Shown: positions 28,238-36,602 of the stretch, in pieces | Numbering within the stretch: position 1 is the first letter of the stretch | Layout: each line of letters starts with the position of its first letter | Assembly (NCBI RefSeq): GCF_014652915.1 | Contig: NZ_BMZS01000004.1 | Coordinates: forward strand, 124,001-188,000 | DNA length: 64,000 nucleotides | Direction: 5' to 3' | DNA from: Thalassobaculum fulvum | GTDB lineage: Bacteria; Pseudomonadota; Alphaproteobacteria; Thalassobaculales; Thalassobaculaceae | The notes under the pieces: model-generated | Told to the model about the DNA's origin: nothing | The model's database searches: none | The model's input: the letters and a program-made list of their open reading frames with translations, nothing else | Translations under genes and position numbers: made by a program

Positions 28238-29155
28238 TCAGTCTCCCGCCGGCCCCAGGACGGGAACCGGTGAGACCAGCAGCCGCGACTTCGGCACCAG
28301 TTCCTCGACCCGGGCCGCCATGCTGCGGATCACGTCCTCCAGCTCGGCCACCGGCATCGCCGGGTCGAAGCCCATGTCGATCTCCACATGGACCCGGTCG
28401 CCGACCGCGCGGGTCCGGATGTCGTGCACGGTATCGAACCGCTCGAAGTGCTCGGCCAGCATGCGCATGATCAGCAGCTGGACCTCCTCGTCGACCGCCC
28501 GGTCGATCAGGCAGGTCACCGACCGGGTCGCCAGGCCGTAGATCATCGCCCAGCTGAACGCGACCAGCACGAACGCGCCGACCGGGTCGGCATACAACGC
28601 CAAGGACTGCAACCCGCTGAAGGTGCCGAGCAGGATCGGCGTCAGCACCACCAGGTTGTTCAGGATGTAGATCGGGATCAGCGCCTTGAAGCTGCGGACG
28701 ATCGGCGAATCGCTGGTCCGGAACTGCTCGCGGAAGGCGATGTAGACTGTTGCGTGCACAAGGGTCGCCGCGATCAGGACCGCCATCCCGACCCCGGCCC
28801 CGCGCAACGGCTCCGGGTTGCGCAGGGCCTCGATCGCCACCGACAGCACCAGCAGGGTTATGGCAGTCTCGAACACGCAGACCACCAGGACCGAGAGGTT
28901 CTCCAGCTTGCCGAAGCCGAACTGGAAGCGCGCGCGCCGGTTCCCGTCGGCCCCGGCCCCGTAGCGGTGGACGATCCACACCAGCCCCATCTGCAGGACG
29001 TTGATGTAGACGCCGAGAGCATCGGCCAGGATCACGATGGAGTTCGACAGGTAGACCGCGTAGCTGACCAGCGGCACCTGGACGAGCGGCAGGACGAAGT
29101 TGATCTGCAGCAGCCGGTGCGCCGCCTGTCGTGCCGAGCCCGAGGCCGAGATCAT
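28238..29155 (-). CDS. Cation diffusion facilitator-like membrane protein with altered metal site
   Basis: The 305-residue product has the CDF layout: about six membrane helices (residues 15-210) and a C-terminal cytoplasmic domain with HDIRTR, as in zinc exporter YiiP. By eye alignment, the YiiP site A ligands D45, D49, H153 and D157 correspond to D45, V49 and non-ligand residues. The FGHGKAE histidine is Phe in FGFGKLEN. E85 is kept. It may therefore carry another substrate or have lost transport. The start MISASGSARQ is preferred to an Arg-rich upstream ATG (29215). It is convergent with soxG across 5 bp. Confidence 0.8.
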   Translation of the reverse strand: MISASGSARQAAHRLLQINFVLPLVQVPLVSYAVYLSNSIVILADALGVYINVLQMGLVWIVHRYGAGADGNRRARFQFGFGKLENLSVLVVCVFETAITLLVLSVAIEALRNPEPLRGAGVGMAVLIAATLVHATVYIAFREQFRTSDSPIVRSFKALIPIYILNNLVVLTPILLGTFSGLQSLALYADPVGAFVLVAFSWAMIYGLATRSVTCLIDRAVDEEVQLLIMRMLAEHFERFDTVHDIRTRAVGDRVHVEIDMGFDPAMPVAELEDVIRSMAARVEELVPKSRLLVSPVPVLGPAGD

Positions 29156-29271
29156 CCTGCCGCTTCGTCCCTCCCGTGCCGCCCGCCGACGCGGCCGAAG
29201 CGCCGACCTTCGCATGCCCGGCCGGATCGGCCAACACGTGAGGGCCCGGACGCTGCGCCCCTTCCCTACCC

Positions 29272-29399
29272 GTCGTCATTCCGGACCGGTCCGCCAGCGG
29301 CGGAGTGGAGCCGGAACCCACCGGCCGCGGCTGTCGCCCGTCGCTGCGTGGGTTCCGGCTCGGCCGCGCCGGGGCGGCGCGTCCGTCCGGAATGACGAC
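29272..29399. repeat. Nested palindromic element 1 (CATTCCGG type)
   Basis: The outer arms are GTCGTCATTCCGGA (29272-29285) and its exact reverse complement (29386-29399). The inner arms CCGGAACCCA (29311-29320) and TGGGTTCCGG (29349-29358) are also exact. It lies between the CDF-like gene and the DapA-family gene, upstream of the former and downstream of the latter. Six related elements lie further right. Confidence 0.85.
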
Positions 29400-29421
29400 A
29401 GAGTGAGGGTGCTCGGCCTCG

Positions 29422-30330
29422 CTACGCCGCCAGCGCCACCCCGCGCCGCGCCATCTCGGCGTCGAGCCGGGCCGCCAGCGCGTCGCTGACCCCGGTCATC
29501 GGCAGCCGGACCTCCGGGCTGGCGATCAGGCCGGCGCGCCAGAGCCAGTGCTTGATGGCGGCCGGGCTCGGCTCGCTGAACAGCAGACGGGCCAGCCGCT
29601 CGAGCGCCGGCCAGCGCCGCAGGGCCTCGCCCCGGTCGTCGGCCAGCAGCGCCGCGCGCACCGCCGCCCACTCCGCGGTCTCGATGTGCGCCGAGGCCAG
29701 GATGCCGCCGTCGGCGCCCTGCGCGACCGCCCCGTACAGCAGCGCGTCCTCGCCGGTCAGCACCGCGAACCCGTCGGGCCGCCGGCACAGCAGGTCGAAG
29801 GACTGGGCGGCGTCGGCGCAGCAGTCCTTCAGCCCGACGACGTTGGAGCAGTCCCCGGCCAGCCGCAGCAGCGTGTCGTTGGTCATGTTCACGCCGGTCC
29901 GGTACGGGATGTTGTAGACCGCGACCGGCCGCTCGGTTCGCCCGGCGAGCGCCGCGAAATGACGGTACAGCCCCTCCTGCGACGGCCGCGAATAGTACGG
30001 GCAGGCGATCAGGTAGCCCTCGACCGGAAACCCGGCGGTCCACTCCACGGTCGCCGACATCTTGCGGGTGTCGCTGCCCGACAGGCCGAGCCACAGCGGC
30101 AGCCGGCCGTCGGCGGCGTCGGCCGCGACCTCCACCAGCCGCAGGGTCTCGGCGGCGTCCAGGGTCATGCCCTCGCCGGTGGTGGCGGCCAGGATCAGGC
30201 CGTCGACCGGCTGGGCGGCATAGTGCGCGACCAGCCGGCGGACCGAGGCCTCGTCCAGCTCGCCGTCGCGGAACGGGGTGACCAGCGGCAGCCAGATGCC
30301 GGAGATCGCGGGGGTTCGTTGCCCTTGCAT
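29422..30330 (-). CDS. DapA-family aldolase/synthase (second copy)
   Basis: The 302-residue product belongs to the DapA/NanA lyase family. It keeps ATTGEG (where dapA has GTTGES), CPYYSRPSQEGLYRHF, tyrosine and arginine in VYNIPYRTG, and the Schiff-base lysine in VGLKDCCAD. These residues fit 4-hydroxy-tetrahydrodipicolinate synthase, but the housekeeping dapA is at 12588-13463. This copy may therefore be an isozyme or act on another 2-oxo acid. GGAAGGAG lies just before the ATG. A hairpin followed by T residues lies upstream at 30381-30408 and could attenuate transcription. Confidence 0.82.
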   Translation of the reverse strand: MQGQRTPAISGIWLPLVTPFRDGELDEASVRRLVAHYAAQPVDGLILAATTGEGMTLDAAETLRLVEVAADAADGRLPLWLGLSGSDTRKMSATVEWTAGFPVEGYLIACPYYSRPSQEGLYRHFAALAGRTERPVAVYNIPYRTGVNMTNDTLLRLAGDCSNVVGLKDCCADAAQSFDLLCRRPDGFAVLTGEDALLYGAVAQGADGGILASAHIETAEWAAVRAALLADDRGEALRRWPALERLARLLFSEPSPAAIKHWLWRAGLIASPEVRLPMTGVSDALAARLDAEMARRGVALAA

Positions 30331-30380
30331 GGTGTGCTCCTTCCGATGGAGGCCGGGCGGAGCGGGAGTGCGCGCATGCG

Positions 30381-30408
30381 AAAATCCCCGTCCGAGCCGG
30401 CCGGGGAT
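30381..30408 (-). promoter_or_regulatory. Attenuator-like hairpin upstream of the second DapA-family gene
   Basis: Read on the minus strand, ATCCCCG (30408-30402) pairs with CGGGGAT (30390-30384), with a GC-rich 11-base loop, and is followed at once by TTT (four T in a row with the stem end). The gene start is 51 bases further on. This looks like a short intrinsic terminator inside a leader. Just upstream on the same strand one frame has ACG ACG ACC AAC CAT CAT (Thr and His codons), but I see no convincing start codon for a leader peptide. The other strand has no T-run. Confidence 0.4.
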
Positions 30409-30592
30409 GATGGTTGGTCGTCGTAGCGATGCTGCGCGGTGCGCTTACGGCATGCGAACGGAACCGGTCCCCGGGTCGAGGAGCGGTTTGACTTTCCGGA
30501 CGCTGTGGGTGCTCGGGCGCATGGCCGGCACTGTCGGTGCGAAATCGGCCGAAGTCAACCGGGCGGACACGGGTCCGCCCGGCGACCTTCGG

Positions 30593-30988
30593 TCAGGCCT
30601 GAGCCGAGAAGCCGTTGTGGATCACCTCCAGCTTGTTGCCGAACGGATCGCGGACATAGCCGGTGTAGACGTCCGGGATCGGATAGGCGGCGCGCGGCCC
30701 CGGCGCGCCTTCGTCGGACCCGCCGTTGTCGAGGGCGGCACGGTAGGCCGCATCGACCGCCGCCCTCGACGCCGCAGTCAGCGCGATGTGGGTGCCGTTG
30801 CCGCCGGTCGGGTCCCGGCCGTCGAACGGCAGGATGACGATGAACTCGACCCGGCCGGAGCCGTAGGCGGCGATGCCGTCGGCGGCGACCAGGCACTTCG
30901 CCCCGACCGCCGCCATGACCGGGTCGTAGAACTTGCGGGCTTCGGCGATGTCGGGAACGCCGACGCTCAGGTGATCGACGATGGACAT
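30593..30988 (-). CDS. VOC (glyoxalase/bleomycin resistance-like) family protein
   Basis: The 131-residue product has one VOC fold: MSIVDHLSVGVPDIAEARKFY at the start, THIALTA in the middle, and YVRDPFGNKLEVIHN at the end. H6, H67 and the Glu in KLEVI are the likely metal ligands. NGGSDEGAPGPR marks the same subfamily as the gene at 42447-42827. Function is not known; these proteins are often dioxygenases, isomerases or lyases. GGAGAG lies close to the ATG. Confidence 0.85.
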   Translation of the reverse strand: MSIVDHLSVGVPDIAEARKFYDPVMAAVGAKCLVAADGIAAYGSGRVEFIVILPFDGRDPTGGNGTHIALTAASRAAVDAAYRAALDNGGSDEGAPGPRAAYPIPDVYTGYVRDPFGNKLEVIHNGFSAQA

Positions 30989-31030
30989 GGGAGTCTCTCC
31001 GGTTGGCGCAGCCGTCCGGCCGCGCGGGTC

Positions 31031-31372
31031 TCACTCCGGGACGACGCGGATGCGCGCCCGCATGCTGGGATGGAAGATGCAGACGTAGGGGAAGGTCCCC
31101 GCCGCCTCGAAGGTGACGCGGGCCGCGGCACCGAGACTGAGGGTGCCGGTGTCCCAGCGTCCCTCCCCATCGGTCGCGGTGTGCGGGACCAGGTCGCGGT
31201 TCACGAACCTCACGGTGTCGCCCGGCCGGATCGACAGCTCGGCCGGCACGAACGCGAACCGCTCGATGACCACGCGATGGGTCTCCGCCGCCGGGTCGGC
31301 CGGGGCGAGCGCCAGGGCGGCCCCCACCAGGAGGCCGCCCAGACGCGTCACCCGACGGGTCAGGCGCCGCAC
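31031..31372 (-). CDS. Small periplasmic cupredoxin
   Basis: The 113-residue product starts at GTG (31370-31372) with a basic N-terminus and a hydrophobic run GGLLVGAALALAPA, a likely signal peptide. The cupredoxin fold follows: FVPAELSIRPGDTVRFVN, then type 1 copper ligands H64 (LVPHTATD), C98 (YVCIFH), H101 and M104. All four are present, so copper binding is expected. The frame has no ATG start; a second GTG 21 bases later is possible. The gene overlaps the end of the DUF4142 gene by 13 bases, which suggests joint expression. A role in electron transfer or copper handling is inferred. Confidence 0.85.
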   Translation of the reverse strand: MRRLTRRVTRLGGLLVGAALALAPADPAAETHRVVIERFAFVPAELSIRPGDTVRFVNRDLVPHTATDGEGRWDTGTLSLGAAARVTFEAAGTFPYVCIFHPSMRARIRVVPE

Positions 31373-31899
31373 TTCAGGCCCTTCACCATGGCCCCGGCAT
31401 GTTTCTCGTGCGCCTGGAAGGTCGCCAGGGCGCCCTCGAGAAGCTGCTTCAGCTCGGGGACCGTGGTCTGCGGGATGAAGGTGCCGGCGACCGTCTGGTT
31501 GACCACCTGGTGATAGCCTAGCTCGTTGGTCGCGTAGGCACAGTCGAACGCCTTGCCCGACAGCCTGCCGAACTCGGCGCGTTTCTCGGCCGCCCCCTTG
31601 ACCAGCGCCCGGCTCAGCGGGTTGTCCTGCGGCGTCACCTTGAGCTTGCCGATCAGCGCCACCGCCTGGTCGTTCACCGCGCTGTGGTCGCGGATCATGG
31701 TCCGGGCGAAGTCCAGCACCGCCGGGTTCTCGCTGACCGCCAGCGCCATATGGGCGTAGCGGATGTCCAGGTTGCCGGCGGTGTAGGCGGTATGGGCGAT
31801 CTCCAGGTCGTTCATCTTCGGCTGCTCGGCGGCGGCGCAGCCGGCGGCCGACACCACGAGCGCGGCGGCGGCGGCGGTCAGTCTCAGGGCCTTCAGCAT
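31360..31899 (-). CDS. DUF4142 family exported protein
   Basis: The 179-residue product has a signal sequence with a cysteine at position 21 (VSAAGCAAA), which could be a lipoprotein site, though the residue at -3 is Ala rather than Leu. The rest matches the DUF4142 four-helix, ferritin-like pattern: EIAHTAYTAGNLDIRYAHMAL, FARTMIRDHSAVNDQAVAL and NELGYHQVV. His and Glu residues in these helices could bind metal. AGGAGGAGA is a strong ribosome site. The downstream overlapping gene codes for a cupredoxin, so a shared metal or redox role is possible. Confidence 0.85.
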   Translation of the reverse strand: MLKALRLTAAAAALVVSAAGCAAAEQPKMNDLEIAHTAYTAGNLDIRYAHMALAVSENPAVLDFARTMIRDHSAVNDQAVALIGKLKVTPQDNPLSRALVKGAAEKRAEFGRLSGKAFDCAYATNELGYHQVVNQTVAGTFIPQTTVPELKQLLEGALATFQAHEKHAGAMVKGLKCGA

Positions 31900-32197
31900 G
31901 GCGGGTCTCCTCCTGGTGTGTCGGGCCCATGGCGCGGTCGCGGGTACGGCGTTCCCCGTGGCGGGACGTCGCCGATCCCGCGCCGGTCATGGCGTTGATG
32001 CAGGGCTGGAAGACGGTCAGGATACCGGCGTCGCTCCAACGTCCGGCCCGCCGTCTCCGGTCTGCGTGACCCGGTTGAATTGCGCCGCGCAGGACGATTG
32101 GTCAATCGACCCGGAACGCTTGCGGATAGACTGCAAATCGTTTGGGACGACAGGCAAAGAAGATGGCCAGACAGCCACATCCCGGGAGGAACCGACC

Positions 32198-32653
32198 GTG
32201 CCGCTGACCGATCTCCAGCACTTCCTGCTCCAGGTCGACGACCTCGACGCGACGCGCGACTGGTACGTCGACGTGCTCGGGCTGGAGGAAGGCCCGCACC
32301 CCGACTTCGGCTTCCCGGTGCGCTGGCTGTACCTCGGCGGCAAGGACGTGCTGCACCTGACCGCGGGCGGCGCCGGCGTGTCGGAGCAGCGCCGCCGCTA
32401 TGTCGGACAGCAGACCGAGGCGACCGAGGGCACCGGCGCCATCGACCACGTGGCGTTCGGCGCCACCGGGCTGGATGCCGTGATCGCCCGGCTCAAGGAC
32501 CGGGGCGTCGCCTTCACCGAGCGCCGCGCCGACCTGGTCTCGGCCTACCAGCTGTTCCTGTTCGACCCGAACGGCGTGAAGGTCGAGCTGAACTTCCCGG
32601 CCAGCGAGGCCGAGGGGCGGACCACCGAGGTGATGGGCGGGAGCGGGCGTTAG
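32198..32653 (+). CDS. VOC family protein
   Basis: The 151-residue product starts at GTG (32198) after CGGGAGGAA. It shows a VOC fold: LQHFLLQVDDLDATRDWYVDVLGLEEG, then AIDHVAFGATGLDAVIARLKDRGV and FLFDPNGVKVELNF. Likely metal ligands are the first His, the His in IDHVAF and Glu in VELNF. It belongs to a different VOC subfamily from the genes at 30593 and 42447. The substrate is not known. It is divergent from the DUF4142 gene across 298 bp in which I see no other gene. Confidence 0.85.
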   Translation: MPLTDLQHFLLQVDDLDATRDWYVDVLGLEEGPHPDFGFPVRWLYLGGKDVLHLTAGGAGVSEQRRRYVGQQTEATEGTGAIDHVAFGATGLDAVIARLKDRGVAFTERRADLVSAYQLFLFDPNGVKVELNFPASEAEGRTTEVMGGSGR

Positions 32654-32680
32654 CCGGCGTCCCGGCGCCCGTCGCTGCAT

Positions 32681-32775
32681 GGGTCCCGGCTCGGGGGCCG
32701 GGATGAGGGGATAGTGGCGGCTCCCCTTCGCTCCTCATCCCGGACGGCGCGCGTCGGCGCGACGATCCGGGACCC
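32681..32775. repeat. Nested palindromic element 2 (CATCCCGG type)
   Basis: The outer arms GGGTCCCGG (32681-32689) and CCGGGACCC (32767-32775) are reverse complements. The inner arms CCGGGATGAGG (32698-32708) and CCTCATCCCGG (32733-32743) are exact. It fills the gap between two convergent genes and could also end transcription from both sides. Confidence 0.85.
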
Positions 32776-32780
32776 GCCTA

Positions 32781-34370
32781 TCACGCCGCCGCGTGGGTTG
32801 CGCGCGCGAAGCTGGCGGCCTGGGCCTCGGCCCAGGGCACCGCGAAGGGTGCTGCGCAGTCCGGCCGCAGGAGTTCGCCCGGCGCCAGCCGGAGGTGCAG
32901 CAGGCTGCCCGGGTCGGCAGTTCGGATGTGCAGAACGTCGAAGGTGATCTGGCCCGGCCGCTCCAGCCCCATCGCCCCCAGCATCTCGCCGAAGCCGACC
33001 AGGGTGTTGCGGTGGAAGTTGGCGACCCGCACGCACTTGTCCTCGACCACCAGGGCCTTCTGGCGCACCGGGTCCTGGGTCGCCACCCCGGTCGGGCAAC
33101 GGTTGGTGTGGCACGACCGCGCCTGGATGCACCCCAGCGCGAACATGAAGCCGCGCGCCGAATTGCACCAGTCGGCGCCGAGCGCCAGCGCCATTGCGAT
33201 GTCGGCGCCGGAGATGATCTTGCCGCTGGCGCCGATCCGGATGCGGTCGCGGATGCCGGCCCCGACCAGGGTCATGTTCACGAAGTGCAGCCCCTCGCGC
33301 AGCGGCATGCCGAGGCTGTTGGTGAACTCCACCGGCGCCGCCCCAGTGCCGCCCTCGCTGCCGTCGACCACGATGAAGTCGGGATAGATGTCTTCCTGCT
33401 TCATGGCCTTCACGATCGCCATGAACTCGTGGGCGTGGCCGACGCACAGCTTGAAGCCGACCGGCTTGCCGCCGGACAGCTCGCGCAGGCGCTGCAGGAA
33501 GTGTACGAACTCGACCGGGGTCGAGAACGCCGGGTGGGCGGCCGGCGACACGCAGTCGATCCCCATCGGCACGCCGCGCGCCTCGACGATCTCGGGCGTG
33601 ATCTTGGAAGCCGGCAGCACGCCGCCGTGGCCGGGCTTGGCGCCCTGCGACAGCTTGACCTCGACCATCCTGATCTGCGGGTCGGCGGCCTGCTTCTCGA
33701 ACTTGGCCGCATCGAAGCTACCGTCCTCGGCGCGGCAGCCGAAATAGCCGGAGCCGAGCTCCCAGATGATGTCGCCGCCGTGCATGCGGTGGTAGCGCGA
33801 GATCCCGCCCTCGCCGGTGTCGTGGGCGAAGCCGCCGAGCTTCGCCCCCTTGTTCAGGGCCTGGATGGCGTTGCCGCTGAGCGAGCCGAAGCTCATGGCC
33901 GAGACGTTGAACAGCGAGATGTCGTAGGGCTGCCGGCAGGCCGCCCCGCCGACCCGCACCCGGAAGTCGAAGCCGGCCGGGTGGCGGGGGGCGAGCGAAT
34001 GGGTGAAGTAGACGTATTCCGGGCGATAGACGTCCTGCTGGGTGCCGAACGGGACGGTCTGCACCTCCTGCTTGGCGCGCTGGTAGACCAGCGAGCGCTG
34101 CTCGCGATTGAACGGGAAGGCGTCGGCGTCGCTCTCGATCAGGTACTGGCGGATCTCCGGCCGGATGCCCTCGAACAGCCAGCGCATGTGGGCGATGACC
34201 GGGTAGTTGCGCAGCAGGCTGTGGTGGGTCTGGCGCAGGTCCCATAGGCCGATCAGCACAAACGGCGCGGCCAGCGCGGCGGCCAGCCAGCCGTACCAGA
34301 TCCCGGCGGCGCCGAGCGCCGCGCCCGCGACGAGAGCGGCGATCAGCAGTACGAAGACGGCGTAGCGCAT
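32781..34370 (-). CDS. FMN-binding glutamate synthase-family protein (GltS central/FMN domain only)
   Basis: The 529-residue product starts with two membrane helices (about 4-42), then the FMN-binding domain of glutamate synthase: SAMSFGSLSGNAIQALNKGAK, DTGEGGIS, KLSQGAKPGHGGVLPA, VVDGSEGGTGAAP and GASGKIISGADIA. The iron-sulfur type cysteine cluster CIQARSCHTNRCPTGV is present. The amidotransferase domain is missing, so it cannot use glutamine alone. Related stand-alone proteins are widespread, with an unclear role (glutamate synthesis with ammonia, or other redox reactions). There are no other glt genes nearby. Confidence 0.88.
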   Translation of the reverse strand: MRYAVFVLLIAALVAGAALGAAGIWYGWLAAALAAPFVLIGLWDLRQTHHSLLRNYPVIAHMRWLFEGIRPEIRQYLIESDADAFPFNREQRSLVYQRAKQEVQTVPFGTQQDVYRPEYVYFTHSLAPRHPAGFDFRVRVGGAACRQPYDISLFNVSAMSFGSLSGNAIQALNKGAKLGGFAHDTGEGGISRYHRMHGGDIIWELGSGYFGCRAEDGSFDAAKFEKQAADPQIRMVEVKLSQGAKPGHGGVLPASKITPEIVEARGVPMGIDCVSPAAHPAFSTPVEFVHFLQRLRELSGGKPVGFKLCVGHAHEFMAIVKAMKQEDIYPDFIVVDGSEGGTGAAPVEFTNSLGMPLREGLHFVNMTLVGAGIRDRIRIGASGKIISGADIAMALALGADWCNSARGFMFALGCIQARSCHTNRCPTGVATQDPVRQKALVVEDKCVRVANFHRNTLVGFGEMLGAMGLERPGQITFDVLHIRTADPGSLLHLRLAPGELLRPDCAAPFAVPWAEAQAASFARATHAAA

Positions 34371-34679
34371 GGTTCCTCCCCCAAGGCGCGCGGGTTCGGC
34401 CCGCGGCGGCCGCTGTCCTGGCCGGAGGGTAATGCCGAGAAATTGAAGGAGATACTAACGAAAGCGGGATGGATGGGCGGTGCGATGCGCTACGGCGCGT
34501 TCGGATAGTGAGCGGTCATTGGTACCTTCTCTCTTCCGTCATCCCGGTGCGACCGCGTAGCGGGCGACTCCGGGATCCCTCGGGCAACATGGGTGTCCGC
34601 GGCTCGGTTTGACGGATGGATCCCGGAGTCCGCTCCGCGGCCCCGGAATGACGAGAGCGGGCCGAGACCCGCCCTTCCC
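34371..34679. repeat. 309-bp gap holding nested palindromic element 3
   Basis: This gap separates the glutamate synthase-like gene start from the end of the ABC exporter genes. The first 160 bases hold nothing I can name. From 34534 to 34665 lies a palindromic element: inner arms at 34566-34578 and 34618-34630 are 13-base exact reverse complements around TCCGGGATCC. The outer flanks CGTCATCCCGG and CCGGAATGACG are near-complementary (one flank of each type). Confidence 0.8.
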
Positions 34680-36602
34680 TCAAGTCGCCCCCTCGCCGCG
34701 CGTCGCCTTGGCGATCTCCTCGTCCGGGATGTCGTCGAAGCTGGCGTAGTTCATACGGTACAGCCTTGCGTACAGCCCCCCGGCGGCCACCAGGGCGTCG
34801 TGGCGGCCCTCCTCGATCTTGCGGCCGTCCTGCAGAACGATGATGCGGTCGGCGCCGCGGATGGTCGCCAGGCGGTGGGCGATCACCAGCGCCGTGCGGC
34901 CCTGCAGCAGGCGGGCGAGTGCGCGCTGGATCTCCAGCTCGGTGTAGCTGTCGACGTTCGCCGTCGCCTCGTCGAGCACCAGGATGCGGGCGTCGGCCAC
35001 CAGGGCGCGGGCGAAGCTGATGAGCTGGCGCTGGCCGAGCGACAGGTTGGCGCCGCGCTGCTCCAGCATCGTGTCGTAGCCCTGCGGCAGCTTCAGGATG
35101 AAATCGTGGGCGCCGACCGCCTTCGCCGCCGCCTCGACGTCGGCCCGGGTCGCCGCCACATGGGCGTAGCGGATGTTGGCCTCGACCGTGTCGGAGAACA
35201 GGAACGGCTCCTGCAGCACCATGGCGATGTGGCGGCCGAGCGAGGCCTGGGTGACCGCCCGCACGTCGCGGCCGCCGACCAGCACCTGGCCGTCCCACAC
35301 GTCGTAGAACCGGTGCACCAGCGCCGTCGTGCTGGTCTTGCCGGAGCCGGTCGGCCCGACCAGCGCCACGGTCTCGCCCGGCGCCACCTTGAAGCTGACG
35401 TCGTGCAGCACCGGGTGGCCGGGCACGTAGCCGAAGGTGACGTTCCGGAACTCGACGGCGCCGTCGATCCCGGCCGGGTCCTCGGCGTCCGGCGCGTCCT
35501 TCACCTCGATCTCGACGTCGGTCACCTCGAAGATCCGCTGCCCGGCCGCCATGGCGCGCTGCATGATCGAGTACTGCAGGGTCAGCGAGCGGATCGGGTC
35601 GAAGAACCGCTGCACGTAGAACAGGAACGCCACCATCACGCCGATGTCGAGGCGGTCCGACAGCACCATCGAGCCGCCGGCCACCACCACGATCGCCATC
35701 GCCGAGCCGGTCAGGGTGTCGACGATCGGGATCATCACGTTGGTGAACTTCGAGGCCAGCAAGTGGGCGTTCAGGTTGGTCCGCGCCTTGGCGTCGAACA
35801 ACCGGAAGTTCACCTCCTCGCGGCCCAGTTCCTGGATCGCGCGGATGCCGTGGACGTTCTCGGCGAGCGCGCCGTTGACCGCGCTGGAGGCCTCGCGCGC
35901 CGCCATGAACGCCTTGCGGGCCAGCGGCAGCCAGACGATCCGCACCAGCAGCAGCAGCGGCACCACCGACAGGGTCAGGCCGCCGAGCACCGTGTCGAGG
36001 CTGAGCACCACCGCCACGATCCCGAACAGCAGCACCAGGTCGCCGATCGCGAAGATCGAGGACTCCAGGAACTCCTGCAGGGCGTAGACGTCGCCCTGAA
36101 GGCGCGACATCAGCCGGCCGACCTCGGTCTTGTCCATGAACGACAGCGAGACGACCTGCAGGTGCGCGTACATCGCCCGGCGCAGGTCGAACAGCAGGTT
36201 CTGCGCCGTGCGGCTGACCGTCGCCTCCATCAGGTGGTTGGCGGCGTAGTTCAGCGCCACGACGCCGACGAACACGCCGACGAACAGCTGCAGCAGGTCG
36301 AGGTCGCCCGCTCCTTCGGCGAGTGCGTGGTCGATGGCGGCGCGCACGATCAGCGGGATCGACAGCTGGGTGGCGGTGAAGGTGAGCACCGCGGCGACGC
36401 CGAGCGCGATGCGCCGGCGGTAGGGCCTGAGGTACTCCAGGAAGCGCTTGACCACCCACGGGTCGAAGGCGCGGCCGAACAGCTCCTCCTCCTGGTCGAC
36501 CTGCGAGCCGACCACGGCGAGCGGCGCCGGACGCTCCCCCATGGCATGACCCGGTCCCTGCTCGGGATGCGGTGCGGTCGGGGTCTTCTCTGGCGCGCTC
36601 AT
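34680..36602 (-). CDS. ABC exporter half-transporter, catalytic Walker B subunit
   Basis: The 640-residue product has six membrane helices (about 55-345) and a nucleotide-binding domain with Walker A GPTGSGKTS, Q-loop MVLQEPFLF, signature NLSLGQRQL and Walker B LVLDEATANVD. The signature is altered (LSLGQ, not LSGGQ), while the catalytic Glu is intact. This is the pattern of the YheH/BmrD-like member of heterodimeric exporters. It overlaps the partner gene by four bases (ATGA). Substrates of such pumps are mostly hydrophobic drugs or lipids; here it is unknown. Confidence 0.92.
   Translation of the reverse strand: MSAPEKTPTAPHPEQGPGHAMGERPAPLAVVGSQVDQEEELFGRAFDPWVVKRFLEYLRPYRRRIALGVAAVLTFTATQLSIPLIVRAAIDHALAEGAGDLDLLQLFVGVFVGVVALNYAANHLMEATVSRTAQNLLFDLRRAMYAHLQVVSLSFMDKTEVGRLMSRLQGDVYALQEFLESSIFAIGDLVLLFGIVAVVLSLDTVLGGLTLSVVPLLLLVRIVWLPLARKAFMAAREASSAVNGALAENVHGIRAIQELGREEVNFRLFDAKARTNLNAHLLASKFTNVMIPIVDTLTGSAMAIVVVAGGSMVLSDRLDIGVMVAFLFYVQRFFDPIRSLTLQYSIMQRAMAAGQRIFEVTDVEIEVKDAPDAEDPAGIDGAVEFRNVTFGYVPGHPVLHDVSFKVAPGETVALVGPTGSGKTSTTALVHRFYDVWDGQVLVGGRDVRAVTQASLGRHIAMVLQEPFLFSDTVEANIRYAHVAATRADVEAAAKAVGAHDFILKLPQGYDTMLEQRGANLSLGQRQLISFARALVADARILVLDEATANVDSYTELEIQRALARLLQGRTALVIAHRLATIRGADRIIVLQDGRKIEEGRHDALVAAGGLYARLYRMNYASFDDIPDEEIAKATRGEGAT

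Noticed and set aside
12588-30330. Recent duplication of dapA
   Set aside because: The two DapA-family proteins differ widely in sequence (GTTGES against ATTGEG and different flanks), so they are old paralogs, not a recent copy.
30372-30425. Small plus-strand gene starting at the ATG near 30376
   Set aside because: It would be 16 residues within the hairpin region, with no clear ribosome site or family. The hairpin is better explained as a minus-strand leader.
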